Assembly: GCA_965661115.1 (NCBI GenBank)
Contig: CBFICO010000016.1
Coordinates: 1 to 33,247, forward strand
DNA length: 33,247 nucleotides
Source: UBA6770 sp965661115
GTDB lineage: Bacteria; Bacteroidota; Bacteroidia; Flavobacteriales_G; Salibacteraceae
Direction of reading: 5' to 3'
Positions 6,785-14,453 of this stretch are shown here, one piece after another. Position 1 is the stretch's first letter; each line of letters begins with the position of its first letter. Under the pieces are notes generated by a model. The model did not search any database and had not been told where the DNA came from. It saw nothing but the letters and a program-made list of their open reading frames with translations. Made by a program: the position numbers and the translations under genes.

Positions 6785-9700
6785 GTGCTAAGGTTACTTC
6801 GTATAATCATTTTGGTTGCAGGCTTTGTACTCTATACCACTTCAATTAACGCTCAGCTTTTTACAAATGCTGGTACCGATTTCTGGTTTGCTTTTACTGA
6901 AACTCGCGATAGAGCCAATGCGCAATATTGGGTAAACATCACCTCAAATGCGGCGGCAAATGGCACTATTGAAATTCCAGGAACTGGATTTAACCAAAAC
7001 TTTGTGGTTGCTCCTGGACAGGTACTTAAAATTCCTATTCCCTCGGCTGATGCTAACATTTTGGGCTCAGAAATAAATGTAAACAGAGGAATTCACATTA
7101 CTTCGAACAATGATATAGTTGTTTTTGCCGTAACCTTAGCTTCAGCAAGGCACGAGGCATCATTGGTTTTGCCAAATATTCCAGGTAAAAAAAAATATAG
7201 AGTAATGTCTCACTTTTCTGAATTAAGATCAAATACGCTTTACGAGTCTGAGTTTAATATAGTAAGTGGAGGAGACACTGTAATAGTGGATATTACCCCA
7301 ACCGCAGACATTGCAGGCGGCAGAGATTCGGGAATTACTTACCGTGATACTATACTACCCAATCATGTTTATCAAGCCCAAGCAGATTCTGTACAAGATG
7401 ATTTAACTGGTACACTCATCGAATCGGTAAATGACAATAGTTTTTATGTGTACTCGGGTAACGTGTGGTCTTCAGTTGTTTGCAGTCCAGGAACACTAGA
7501 TCCGCTTTACGAAGCTATGATGCCAACAGCTACTTGGGGTAAAGACTATTTTGTTATTCCTACCCCAGTAATAAACTTGGATTATGTGAAAATAGTAGCG
7601 GACGAAGATTCTACCGAAATATTTAAAGATGGTACACTAGTAAAACAACTTAAAGCGGGTGAATACTATGATGACACAGTAAGCTCCATTCACAATTATA
7701 CCAGCAACAAACCAATTTCGTTAGGTCAATTTATGGTTACCGGACAAAATGGTTGTTCAAGAACTGGAACCGACCCATCAATGATAATGTTGAACGCCAC
7801 AGAACAAATGTTTTTAGATTCAATTTCATTTTTTGCAGTAGATACTAGCCTTATTTCAAATCATTACGTGCATACGTTAACACGAACCTCAGATACTGGT
7901 TTAATGTTTTTGGACAGTGTACAAATGGTAGGCTGGACTCCATTCCCACAAAATGCTGATTATTCTTACAAAACAACTCAAATCACCCCTGGTTATCACC
8001 GACTTGAAACAAAAGGTTGTGGTTTTATTGCATACAGCATGGGATTTGGAAACGTAATTTCTTATGGGTATGCTGCTGGAGTTTCTTTGGTAGATCTATC
8101 TAACACAATTCAGTTTAGTAATGCTATTAACGGCTCAGATACCATCTGTTTAGGTGATACGGTGCAGTTTCAAAGTGTATCACTAGAACGACCGCTTGCC
8201 TACCTGTGGGATTTTGGTGATGGCAGCACCGACACAGTAAAAAACCCACAACATGCATACTCTGTAAATGGCACTTATATCGTATCGCTAACCACAACTT
8301 ATTCTTGTGGTCAAATTTCTATTAAGGATACTGTCGAAGTCCCTCCTGCTCCAATTGCCGATTTAGGACCAGATACAACCTTATGTGAAGGTGACACCCT
8401 AGTGGTAAGTGTGAATACCCATGTTTTTGACGCGCTTTGGAAAAATGGTTCCATGAATAGAGATTTACGCATTTTCCAATCAGGAACATATTGGGTTCAA
8501 GTCTCTAATTTTTGTGGTGCTAGTGCGGACACGGTGGTTGTTTCAATCCTTAATAACGGCCTTGTTAATGCTGGAGAAGATACCGCTTTGTGTCAATTCA
8601 CCCCATTTATTCTTGGGTCAGATTCTCTCAAAAAAGACCTAAATTATACTTGGTTTCCCGACACTTTAATCGATAGCGCACGCAAGGCCAGGCCGATATT
8701 CAATTCAACAGTTGCCGGTAATTTCTCCTATATAGTTTCTCTTAATTCTGCCAATTGCATTTTATCCGACACCATTAAAATAGAAGTTAAAAGCAATTTA
8801 CCTGTTGATGCTGGTGAGGATAAGTTTGTATGTAACGATACCATTACAAGAATTAAACTCGGTAGTTCTCCAACTGGATCCAGTACTTCAGTTTATGCTT
8901 GGGGACCTGCAGATAAGTTACTCAATGCTAACTCACAAAATCCAACAACAAAAGATCCTTTTAATCGGACTTATTATTTACTTTCTGTAGACACTAGTGG
9001 TTGTCAATCGGTTGATTCCGTTTCGGTTTACACCTTTAGTTATTCTGTATCTGGCGATAGCATTTCTTGTGGAGGTGATGCAGCTATGTTGAGCGTAGAT
9101 ACCGTTTATGGTGCAGCACCATTTAAATACCAATGGTCAAATTCAAGTGATTTAAGTTCAGATACCGCCAGAAACCCAAAAGCATATCCATCTGCAAGTA
9201 AATTCTTTACGGTAACTGTTTCCGATGCTTCAGGGTGTATTGACTCAACCAAAGTCTTTGTGCCAGTGCTTTCGGCTATATCGGCTTCTTTTGAAACCAA
9301 TGCACAAATAGGATGCGAAGGTGGGTTCATTACAGCTGTAGCATTAGCAGAGGATGCAATTAATTATTCTTGGAAATTGGACGGTCAAGAAATTGGAACA
9401 AATAGAGCTGTTCAATTTGATGCCAATGAGGCTGCTTCGTACGAATTGGAACTCGAGGTTCTTTCTGCAAACTCTTGCGTAAATTCAAGTAGGGAGCCTA
9501 TTAGTTTATCTGAGACCGATTTAGAATTCAATGCAGATAGCATTGCCAATGTTTTTACGCCGAATGGTGATGGAATAAATGAACTCATAGATTTTTCTAT
9601 GGGTAATTATTTTGGAGAATGTAGCTCTGTTCAAATTTTTAACCGATGGGGAGCGATGGTTTATGAATCCACTTTTGGCTCACCAAAGTGGGATGGACGC

Positions 9701-9796
9701 ACATTTGTTGGAAACCCTTGTCAGGAAGGAGTATATTTCTACAAACTGGAATTTAAAGAACGAACCATAACTGGCTATGTAACTTTAATGCGATGA
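6785..9796 (+). CDS. T9SS type B surface protein with IgGFc-binding-like and PKD domains
   Basis: Secreted or surface-attached protein of 1003 residues. A signal peptide covers about residues 1-23 (cleavage after INA). Residues of about 30-430 resemble the N-terminal domain of IgGFc-binding proteins: TDFWFAF near the start, then repeated beta-rich stretches. A PKD domain follows, with YLWDFGDGST at about 473-482, and then several Cys-containing Ig-like repeats (motifs such as DTTLCEGDTL and DTALCQF). The C-terminus (about 920-1003) is the gliding-motility-associated / CHU_C sorting domain: NVFTPNGDGINE, IFNRWGAMVYES, WDGR and GVYFYKL. That domain directs export by type IX secretion. The start is GTG; a stop lies 18 nt upstream and no ATG fits the signal peptide. 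Ligand unknown; adhesion is the usual role proposed for such proteins. Confidence 0.9.
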   Translation: MLRLLRIIILVAGFVLYTTSINAQLFTNAGTDFWFAFTETRDRANAQYWVNITSNAAANGTIEIPGTGFNQNFVVAPGQVLKIPIPSADANILGSEINVNRGIHITSNNDIVVFAVTLASARHEASLVLPNIPGKKKYRVMSHFSELRSNTLYESEFNIVSGGDTVIVDITPTADIAGGRDSGITYRDTILPNHVYQAQADSVQDDLTGTLIESVNDNSFYVYSGNVWSSVVCSPGTLDPLYEAMMPTATWGKDYFVIPTPVINLDYVKIVADEDSTEIFKDGTLVKQLKAGEYYDDTVSSIHNYTSNKPISLGQFMVTGQNGCSRTGTDPSMIMLNATEQMFLDSISFFAVDTSLISNHYVHTLTRTSDTGLMFLDSVQMVGWTPFPQNADYSYKTTQITPGYHRLETKGCGFIAYSMGFGNVISYGYAAGVSLVDLSNTIQFSNAINGSDTICLGDTVQFQSVSLERPLAYLWDFGDGSTDTVKNPQHAYSVNGTYIVSLTTTYSCGQISIKDTVEVPPAPIADLGPDTTLCEGDTLVVSVNTHVFDALWKNGSMNRDLRIFQSGTYWVQVSNFCGASADTVVVSILNNGLVNAGEDTALCQFTPFILGSDSLKKDLNYTWFPDTLIDSARKARPIFNSTVAGNFSYIVSLNSANCILSDTIKIEVKSNLPVDAGEDKFVCNDTITRIKLGSSPTGSSTSVYAWGPADKLLNANSQNPTTKDPFNRTYYLLSVDTSGCQSVDSVSVYTFSYSVSGDSISCGGDAAMLSVDTVYGAAPFKYQWSNSSDLSSDTARNPKAYPSASKFFTVTVSDASGCIDSTKVFVPVLSAISASFETNAQIGCEGGFITAVALAEDAINYSWKLDGQEIGTNRAVQFDANEAASYELELEVLSANSCVNSSREPISLSETDLEFNADSIANVFTPNGDGINELIDFSMGNYFGECSSVQIFNRWGAMVYESTFGSPKWDGRTFVGNPCQEGVYFYKLEFKERTITGYVTLMR

Positions 9797-9820
9797 AAAA
9801 AGGCGCCAATGGCGCCTTTT
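9796..9820. terminator. Bidirectional terminator between the T9SS gene and clpX
   Basis: A perfect stem AAAAGGCGCC / GGCGCCTTTT with a 3-nt loop, directly abutting the TGA of the plus-strand gene. On the minus strand the hairpin is followed by six T, so it can end the tig-clpP-clpX transcript as well. Confidence 0.85.
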
Positions 9821-9845
9821 GAAATATCAACTTTATGGCTCTAAA

Positions 9846-11081
9846 CTATGCCACCTTCAAATTCTGAATAGTCGTATTCTTCAGTTTTTCTTTTGCGTAA
9901 CTCAAAGTAAGTCTAAACTCCTTCGTTTCTTTTTCTGAAGGTAATTCGTACATAGCGTCCACCATTACTGCCTCAAAAATGGAGCGCAAGCCACGAGCGC
10001 CTAAAGCAAATTCCAATGCCTTTTTTACCATAAAATCCAACACTTCTTTATCCACAGATAGCTTAATATCTTCCATTTCAAAGAGTTTTACGTATTGTTT
10101 TATCAGCGCATTTTTGGGCTCCGTTAGAATTCTTCTTAATGCAGATTCGTCAAGCGGATTTAAGTAGGTAAGCACAGGAAAACGTCCAATTAGCTCAGGA
10201 ATCAAACCAAACTTTTTCAAATCCTGTGGAGTTACGTACTGAAACATATTCTCGCTAGAAACTTTGCTTGCGCGTTTCTTTTTTGAAGCATATCCTACAG
10301 AAGTAGTATTCAGTCTTGAACTGATTATTTTATCAATGCCTACAAAAGCTCCACCTGTAACAAACAAAATGTTCTTGGTATTTATATTCACCAGCTTCTG
10401 CTCCGGATGCTTACGCCCACCTTTTGGTGGAACGCCAATTTCAGCACCTTCCAACAATTTAAGCATAGCTTGTTGAACACCTTCACCAGATACATCTCGA
10501 GTAATGGAAGGGTTATCGCTTTTGCGTGAAATTTTATCGATCTCATCAATAAAAACTATCCCTCTTTCAGCTGCTGTAACATCGTAGTCCGCAGCTTGCA
10601 GTACCTTAGAAAGAATACTTTCTACATCCTCTCCTACATATCCTGCCTCTGTAATTACAGTAGCATCGGCAACGGCAAAAGGCACGTTCAGAATCTTAGC
10701 AACCGTTTTAGCCAACAAGGTTTTACCAGTACCTGTTTCACCTAAAAGAATCACGTTAGACTTTTCGATTTCTACATCGTCGTCTTCCATTTTTTGGGTG
10801 ATTCTTTTGTAGTGATTGTAAACCGCTACAGAAAGCACTTTTTTAGCATCTTCCTGACCAATAACAAACTCATCTAAATGAGATTTTATGTCTCTTGGTT
10901 TAAGAAGGTTGAGCGATTTTGAAATAGAAGATTCAACGCGCTGAGTAACTTCTTCCTCAACAATGTGCTGAGCCTGCGCAATACATCCATCACAAATGTG
11001 ACCAGAAATGCCTGCAATTAATATGTTTACCTCGCTCTTGCTTTTACCACAAAATGAACAAGGTGGTTCATTTTTAGCCAT
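9846..11081 (-). CDS. clpX: ATP-dependent Clp protease ATP-binding subunit ClpX
   Basis: AAA+ unfoldase that recognises tagged or regulatory substrates and threads them into ClpP. At 411 residues it has the usual length. The N-terminal zinc finger has Cys8, Cys11, Cys30 and Cys33. Walker A is GETGTGKT (114-121), Walker B is VFIDE (176-180), the pore-1 loop is GYVG (147-150), and the RKH pore loop appears in GGRKHPEQ. The ClpP-docking loop, IGF in E. coli, reads VGY here (TTSVGYAS). The gene is the last of tig-clpP-clpX, starts 6 nt after the clpP stop, and ends at a shared bidirectional terminator. Confidence 0.98.
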   Translation of the reverse strand: MAKNEPPCSFCGKSKSEVNILIAGISGHICDGCIAQAQHIVEEEVTQRVESSISKSLNLLKPRDIKSHLDEFVIGQEDAKKVLSVAVYNHYKRITQKMEDDDVEIEKSNVILLGETGTGKTLLAKTVAKILNVPFAVADATVITEAGYVGEDVESILSKVLQAADYDVTAAERGIVFIDEIDKISRKSDNPSITRDVSGEGVQQAMLKLLEGAEIGVPPKGGRKHPEQKLVNINTKNILFVTGGAFVGIDKIISSRLNTTSVGYASKKKRASKVSSENMFQYVTPQDLKKFGLIPELIGRFPVLTYLNPLDESALRRILTEPKNALIKQYVKLFEMEDIKLSVDKEVLDFMVKKALEFALGARGLRSIFEAVMVDAMYELPSEKETKEFRLTLSYAKEKLKNTTIQNLKVA

Positions 11082-11087
11082 AAGCTT

Positions 11088-11762
11088 TTATTTAGTAAGT
11101 ACCTCGTCTACCATGCCGTATGCTTTTGACTCATCGGCAGTCATCCAGTAGTCTCTATCGCCATCTTCCCAAATCTTATCATATGTCTGACCTGAGTGTT
11201 TAGCAATAATCTCGTACAATTCTTTCTTTAATTTCTGAATTTCGCGTGCAGTAATTTCAATATCACTTGCCTGACCTTGAGCACCGCCCATAGGTTGGTG
11301 AATCATTACTCTAGCATGTGGCAAAGCTGAACGCTTACCTTTTTCGCCAGCACATAACAACACCGCTCCCATAGAAGCCGCCATGCCTGTGCAAATAGTA
11401 GCTACATCTGGCTCTACATATTGCATGGTATCGTAAATACCCAAACCAGCATAAACTGAACCGCCTGGGCTATTCAAATAAATCTGAATGTCTGTGTTAG
11501 CGTCCGCGGAAGCCAAAAACAACAGCTGCGCTTGCACAATGTTAGCCACTTGGTCATCGATTCCAGTGCCCAAGAAAATGATTCTGTCCATCATTAATCT
11601 TGAGAATACATCCATTGCTTGCACATTCATCTGACGTTCTTCAAGGATGTACGGCGTCATGCCTCTAATTGGTCTTATGCTTGATTCTATATACTGATCT
11701 ACAGCCATTCCACTCATGCCTTTGTGCATGGTGGCATATTTTCTAAATTCTTTTCCGTCCAT
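11088..11762 (-). CDS. clpP: ATP-dependent Clp protease proteolytic subunit ClpP
   Basis: Serine peptidase that forms the double-heptamer degradation chamber used with ClpX. The catalytic triad is visible: Ser130 (GMAASMGA), His155 (RVMIHQPMG) and Asp204 (GDRDYW). The 25- and 49-residue spacings are the same as in E. coli ClpP (97, 122, 171). At 224 residues the length is normal; the first 30 or so residues include a short N-terminal extension that may be processed. The start is ATG, 1 nt after the trigger factor stop, so translation of the two is probably coupled. Substrate delivery by ClpX, encoded next, is expected. Confidence 0.98.
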   Translation of the reverse strand: MDGKEFRKYATMHKGMSGMAVDQYIESSIRPIRGMTPYILEERQMNVQAMDVFSRLMMDRIIFLGTGIDDQVANIVQAQLLFLASADANTDIQIYLNSPGGSVYAGLGIYDTMQYVEPDVATICTGMAASMGAVLLCAGEKGKRSALPHARVMIHQPMGGAQGQASDIEITAREIQKLKKELYEIIAKHSGQTYDKIWEDGDRDYWMTADESKAYGMVDEVLTK

Positions 11763-11763
11763 A

Positions 11764-13161
11764 TTACATTTTCACCAAATTGGATAAACTATCCAGGATA
11801 CCTTTTTTGGCATTATTGCCGGTTGCTAATTTAACGAAATCATCAAAGCTCACTTCTTTGGTTTTTAAGTTAAGCGTCTCTTTATACATCGTTAACAGCT
11901 TCTCTTGCATCAATTGCTCAAAAATCTGACGTGATTCTTCGTTTTTAGCTAAGTAATTTTGAGCAGCTTTAGTAATGTCTTCGTCATTTACCTCGCTACC
12001 GTATTGTGCCATTTGTTGAGCAAATAAAGCTTTAGTTCTGTCTAATGCCTCATCAAATTCAACTTTTAGCTCAGCTTCTGTAATGATTTGATTTTCAATT
12101 AACTGACGTTTCATATTTTCTAAGAATCCGTCAAAATCTTTTTCGATTTCTTCAGCAGCAACGTCTTTATTTGAAAGTACCAACCATCTTTTCAAGAACT
12201 CAGCTGGAAGATCAATTTTGTGCTTTTCGTTAAGCTTTTCAAATAAGTGCTTAACCAACAACTTATCTGAATCGTTTTCTAAAGTCTTAGCTAAGTCTTC
12301 ACCTAATTTTTCTCTGAATTCTTTTTCAGATTTAACAGCATCAGGACCAAAAAGTTTGTCGAAAAACTCTTGGTTTACCTCACATGGCGTGATTTGGTGA
12401 ATCTTTTTAATGATTAGCTCAAATTTCTTCCCAACGTTGCCTACATCTTTTTTATCAATGTGAAGCATTGCAGCTAAATCGGCATCACCTTTTGAGTAAT
12501 CTCTTGGGTCAACCACCAATTTATCGTCTAACCCTTTTCCGATAAGCGCCTTTTTGGCTTTATCGTTCTCTAAATATTCTAAAGCAATGCTAGCGTGACT
12601 ATGAATTCCACCTTCAACCTTGTTGCCTTTGCTGTCCAGTTCGTTTAACGATACATTCACCATATCCGACTCGCCTACTTTGGTTACGTCCATAATAGAG
12701 CCGTATCTACGCGTAAGGTCTTTTACATACTTGTCGATTAGTTCGTCATCAACTTTAATCTTGTGATAATCCATTTTGAACTTATTCGACAAACCGATTT
12801 CCAATTTTGGAGACAAACCAATATCGTATTTAAACTCAAAAGTTTCGCCCTCTTTTAACGATTCGCGAACCGCTTCATCTTTTCCTGGGATTGGGTTTCC
12901 AAGTACCTGAAGCTTTTCGGTTTCAATGTATTTGTACAGGTTATCAACTAGCATGCGGTTTACCTCTTCGGCCATTACCCCGTCGATGTACATTTTCTTA
13001 ACCACACCAAAAGGAACTTTTCCTTTTCTAAATCCAGGCAAGTTTGCCTTTGCACGGTAACTTTTTAGTACTGAGTTTACTTTTTCTGTGTAATCTTCTG
13101 GTGTAACGGTAATGCTAATAACCGCGTTTAAATCGTCAATTTTTTCTTGTTTGATATCCAT
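11764..13161 (-). CDS. tig: Trigger factor, ribosome-associated chaperone
   Basis: Chaperone that binds nascent chains at the ribosomal exit. The ribosome-binding signature GFRKGKVP is at 43-50 within the N-terminal domain, followed by a central region in the position of the FKBP-type PPIase domain and a long helical C-terminal chaperone domain (about 270-465). The central domain is divergent: an EGG motif is recognisable, but the MIPGFE-type segment of E. coli trigger factor is not, so peptidyl-prolyl isomerase activity may be weak or lost. The total of 465 residues is slightly longer than in E. coli (432). It is the first gene of the tig-clpP-clpX operon, starts with ATG, and a candidate promoter lies about 80 nt upstream. 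Confidence 0.96.
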   Translation of the reverse strand: MDIKQEKIDDLNAVISITVTPEDYTEKVNSVLKSYRAKANLPGFRKGKVPFGVVKKMYIDGVMAEEVNRMLVDNLYKYIETEKLQVLGNPIPGKDEAVRESLKEGETFEFKYDIGLSPKLEIGLSNKFKMDYHKIKVDDELIDKYVKDLTRRYGSIMDVTKVGESDMVNVSLNELDSKGNKVEGGIHSHASIALEYLENDKAKKALIGKGLDDKLVVDPRDYSKGDADLAAMLHIDKKDVGNVGKKFELIIKKIHQITPCEVNQEFFDKLFGPDAVKSEKEFREKLGEDLAKTLENDSDKLLVKHLFEKLNEKHKIDLPAEFLKRWLVLSNKDVAAEEIEKDFDGFLENMKRQLIENQIITEAELKVEFDEALDRTKALFAQQMAQYGSEVNDEDITKAAQNYLAKNEESRQIFEQLMQEKLLTMYKETLNLKTKEVSFDDFVKLATGNNAKKGILDSLSNLVKM

Positions 13162-13242
13162 TGCAGATCTGTTATTTTTAAGCTAAATGCCTTTATTTCA
13201 AAACTATACCCTTCAAAAAACTGCTTTTTTAAATTGGGGCTG

Positions 13243-13250
13243 CAAAAGTA
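13243..13250 (-). promoter_or_regulatory. Candidate -7 box (TACTTTTG) of the tig-clpP-clpX operon
   Basis: On the minus strand this reads TACTTTTG, an exact TAnnTTTG match, implying a leader of about 75 nt before the trigger factor ATG. No clear TTTG is seen at the -33 position. The rest of the gap between tig and the metallophosphoesterase (13162-13399) is AT-rich with nothing recognisable. Confidence 0.4.
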
Positions 13251-13399
13251 ATGGATTTGAAGCACTCTTCGTTTATTTGGAACACAGTTAGTTGAGCTAT
13301 ACGAATTAATAAATCAAAATTTAAATTGTTGATTTTTTATTTGAAACTACACGTAAAAACACAAGGTAAAGTCGGCAATAAAATCAATCTTTGAAACCA

Positions 13400-14320
13400 A
13401 TGCAAGGTCAGGTTTACTATATCATAGGCGATATCCACGGCCAATACGATAGATTACTGCGTAGGTTAAAATCTGTTGGCCTAGTGTTTCCTGGAAATGA
13501 CATCAATTTTACCAATGGAAAACTCATTTTTTTGGGTGATTTGGTAGATAGAGGACCCGACTCTAGGAAAGTAGTTGAATTGGTGAAAAAGCTTCACGAA
13601 GCGGGCGTTGCAGAGGTGATTTTAGGTAACCACGAGTTCAACTTTATGGGATATCTAACCAAAAAAGACAAAAAATCTTTTTTAAGAAGACACACCCGAA
13701 AAAACACTCGACAGCATCGCGCCACAATTAAAAGTTATAAAGGTCATTCAAATCAACTTAAAGAGCATTTAGCATGGTTTAGGACATTACCCCTCTATTT
13801 TGAAAACGAACACCTAAGAGCTGTACATGCATGCTGGGATTTAGAGTGGATTGATTGGTTGATAGGAAAACACCCTACTGGATTTATGGACGAAAAGTTT
13901 TTTAGAAACAGCTTTGAGTTTAACAAAAAAAGTTTTTGGTGTATTGAACGCTTACTAAAGGGGCCGGAACTCAATTTGCTTGGCGGTGAGTCTGTTATTG
14001 ATAGTAACGGTAACCAGCGTACTGGAATCCGCTACAAATGGTGGCAGAAGAATGAAGGAAAGTCATTAAAAGAAGTCTCTACCAAATGGAATTCTGGTTG
14101 GAAAAATCAAGCTTTTTCATTTGATATGGTTCAAAAAGATTTGGCTTATACAAAAAAAGAGAAGCCCTTGTTTATAGGCCATTACAACTTTACCCATCAG
14201 CCCAAGTTCAACAATAAGAATTTTGCGTGCTTGGATTGTAGCGATAAAGAAGGCAATAGGGTATTGGTTTACCGGCATGAGGTGGGTAAAAAGTTATCGG
14301 CTAAGCATTTGATTTATTAA
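13400..14320 (+). CDS. Calcineurin-like metallophosphoesterase
   Basis: Cytosolic phosphoesterase of the calcineurin-like family (PF00149), close in motif pattern to bacterial Ser/Thr phosphatase PrpE/PphA and diadenosine tetraphosphatase types. Motifs in order, numbered from the ATG: GDIHGQ (10-15), GDLVDRGPDS, GNHEF, VHACWD and GHYNF, supplying the usual Asp/His/Asn ligands of a two-metal centre. The substrate cannot be decided from sequence. A region of about 110 residues rich in aromatic and charged residues lies between the HACWD and GHYNF motifs. The frame is open from a TTG at 13391, but the ATG at 13400 leaves only four residues (MQGQ) before the first beta strand and is preferred. 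It is convergent with the M1 peptidase gene. Confidence 0.85.
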   Translation: MQGQVYYIIGDIHGQYDRLLRRLKSVGLVFPGNDINFTNGKLIFLGDLVDRGPDSRKVVELVKKLHEAGVAEVILGNHEFNFMGYLTKKDKKSFLRRHTRKNTRQHRATIKSYKGHSNQLKEHLAWFRTLPLYFENEHLRAVHACWDLEWIDWLIGKHPTGFMDEKFFRNSFEFNKKSFWCIERLLKGPELNLLGGESVIDSNGNQRTGIRYKWWQKNEGKSLKEVSTKWNSGWKNQAFSFDMVQKDLAYTKKEKPLFIGHYNFTHQPKFNNKNFACLDCSDKEGNRVLVYRHEVGKKLSAKHLIY

Positions 14321-14333
14321 CGGGATCAAGTTT

Positions 14334-14446
14334 TGTCATATTGAGTGTCCGCCGCAGCGGATGTATCGAAACAGGCAAAACGGAAATTGAGGTAAAAAAT
14401 CTCCTTGTTCTCGATACTTTTCGTAACCGCAAAACTCGAACTGACA
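14334..14446. repeat. Imperfect palindromic intergenic element between convergent genes
   Basis: TGTCATATTGAG at the left and CTCGAACTGACA at the right form imperfect outer arms. GTATCGAAACA and TGTTCTCGATAC form inner arms, and a CCGC/GCGG mini-hairpin lies at 14349-14360. It fills the whole gap between the metallophosphoesterase stop and the M1 peptidase stop. It may act as a bidirectional terminator or be a dispersed repeat of another type than the copies at 5417 and 17017. Confidence 0.45.
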
Positions 14447-14453
14447 GTATTTA

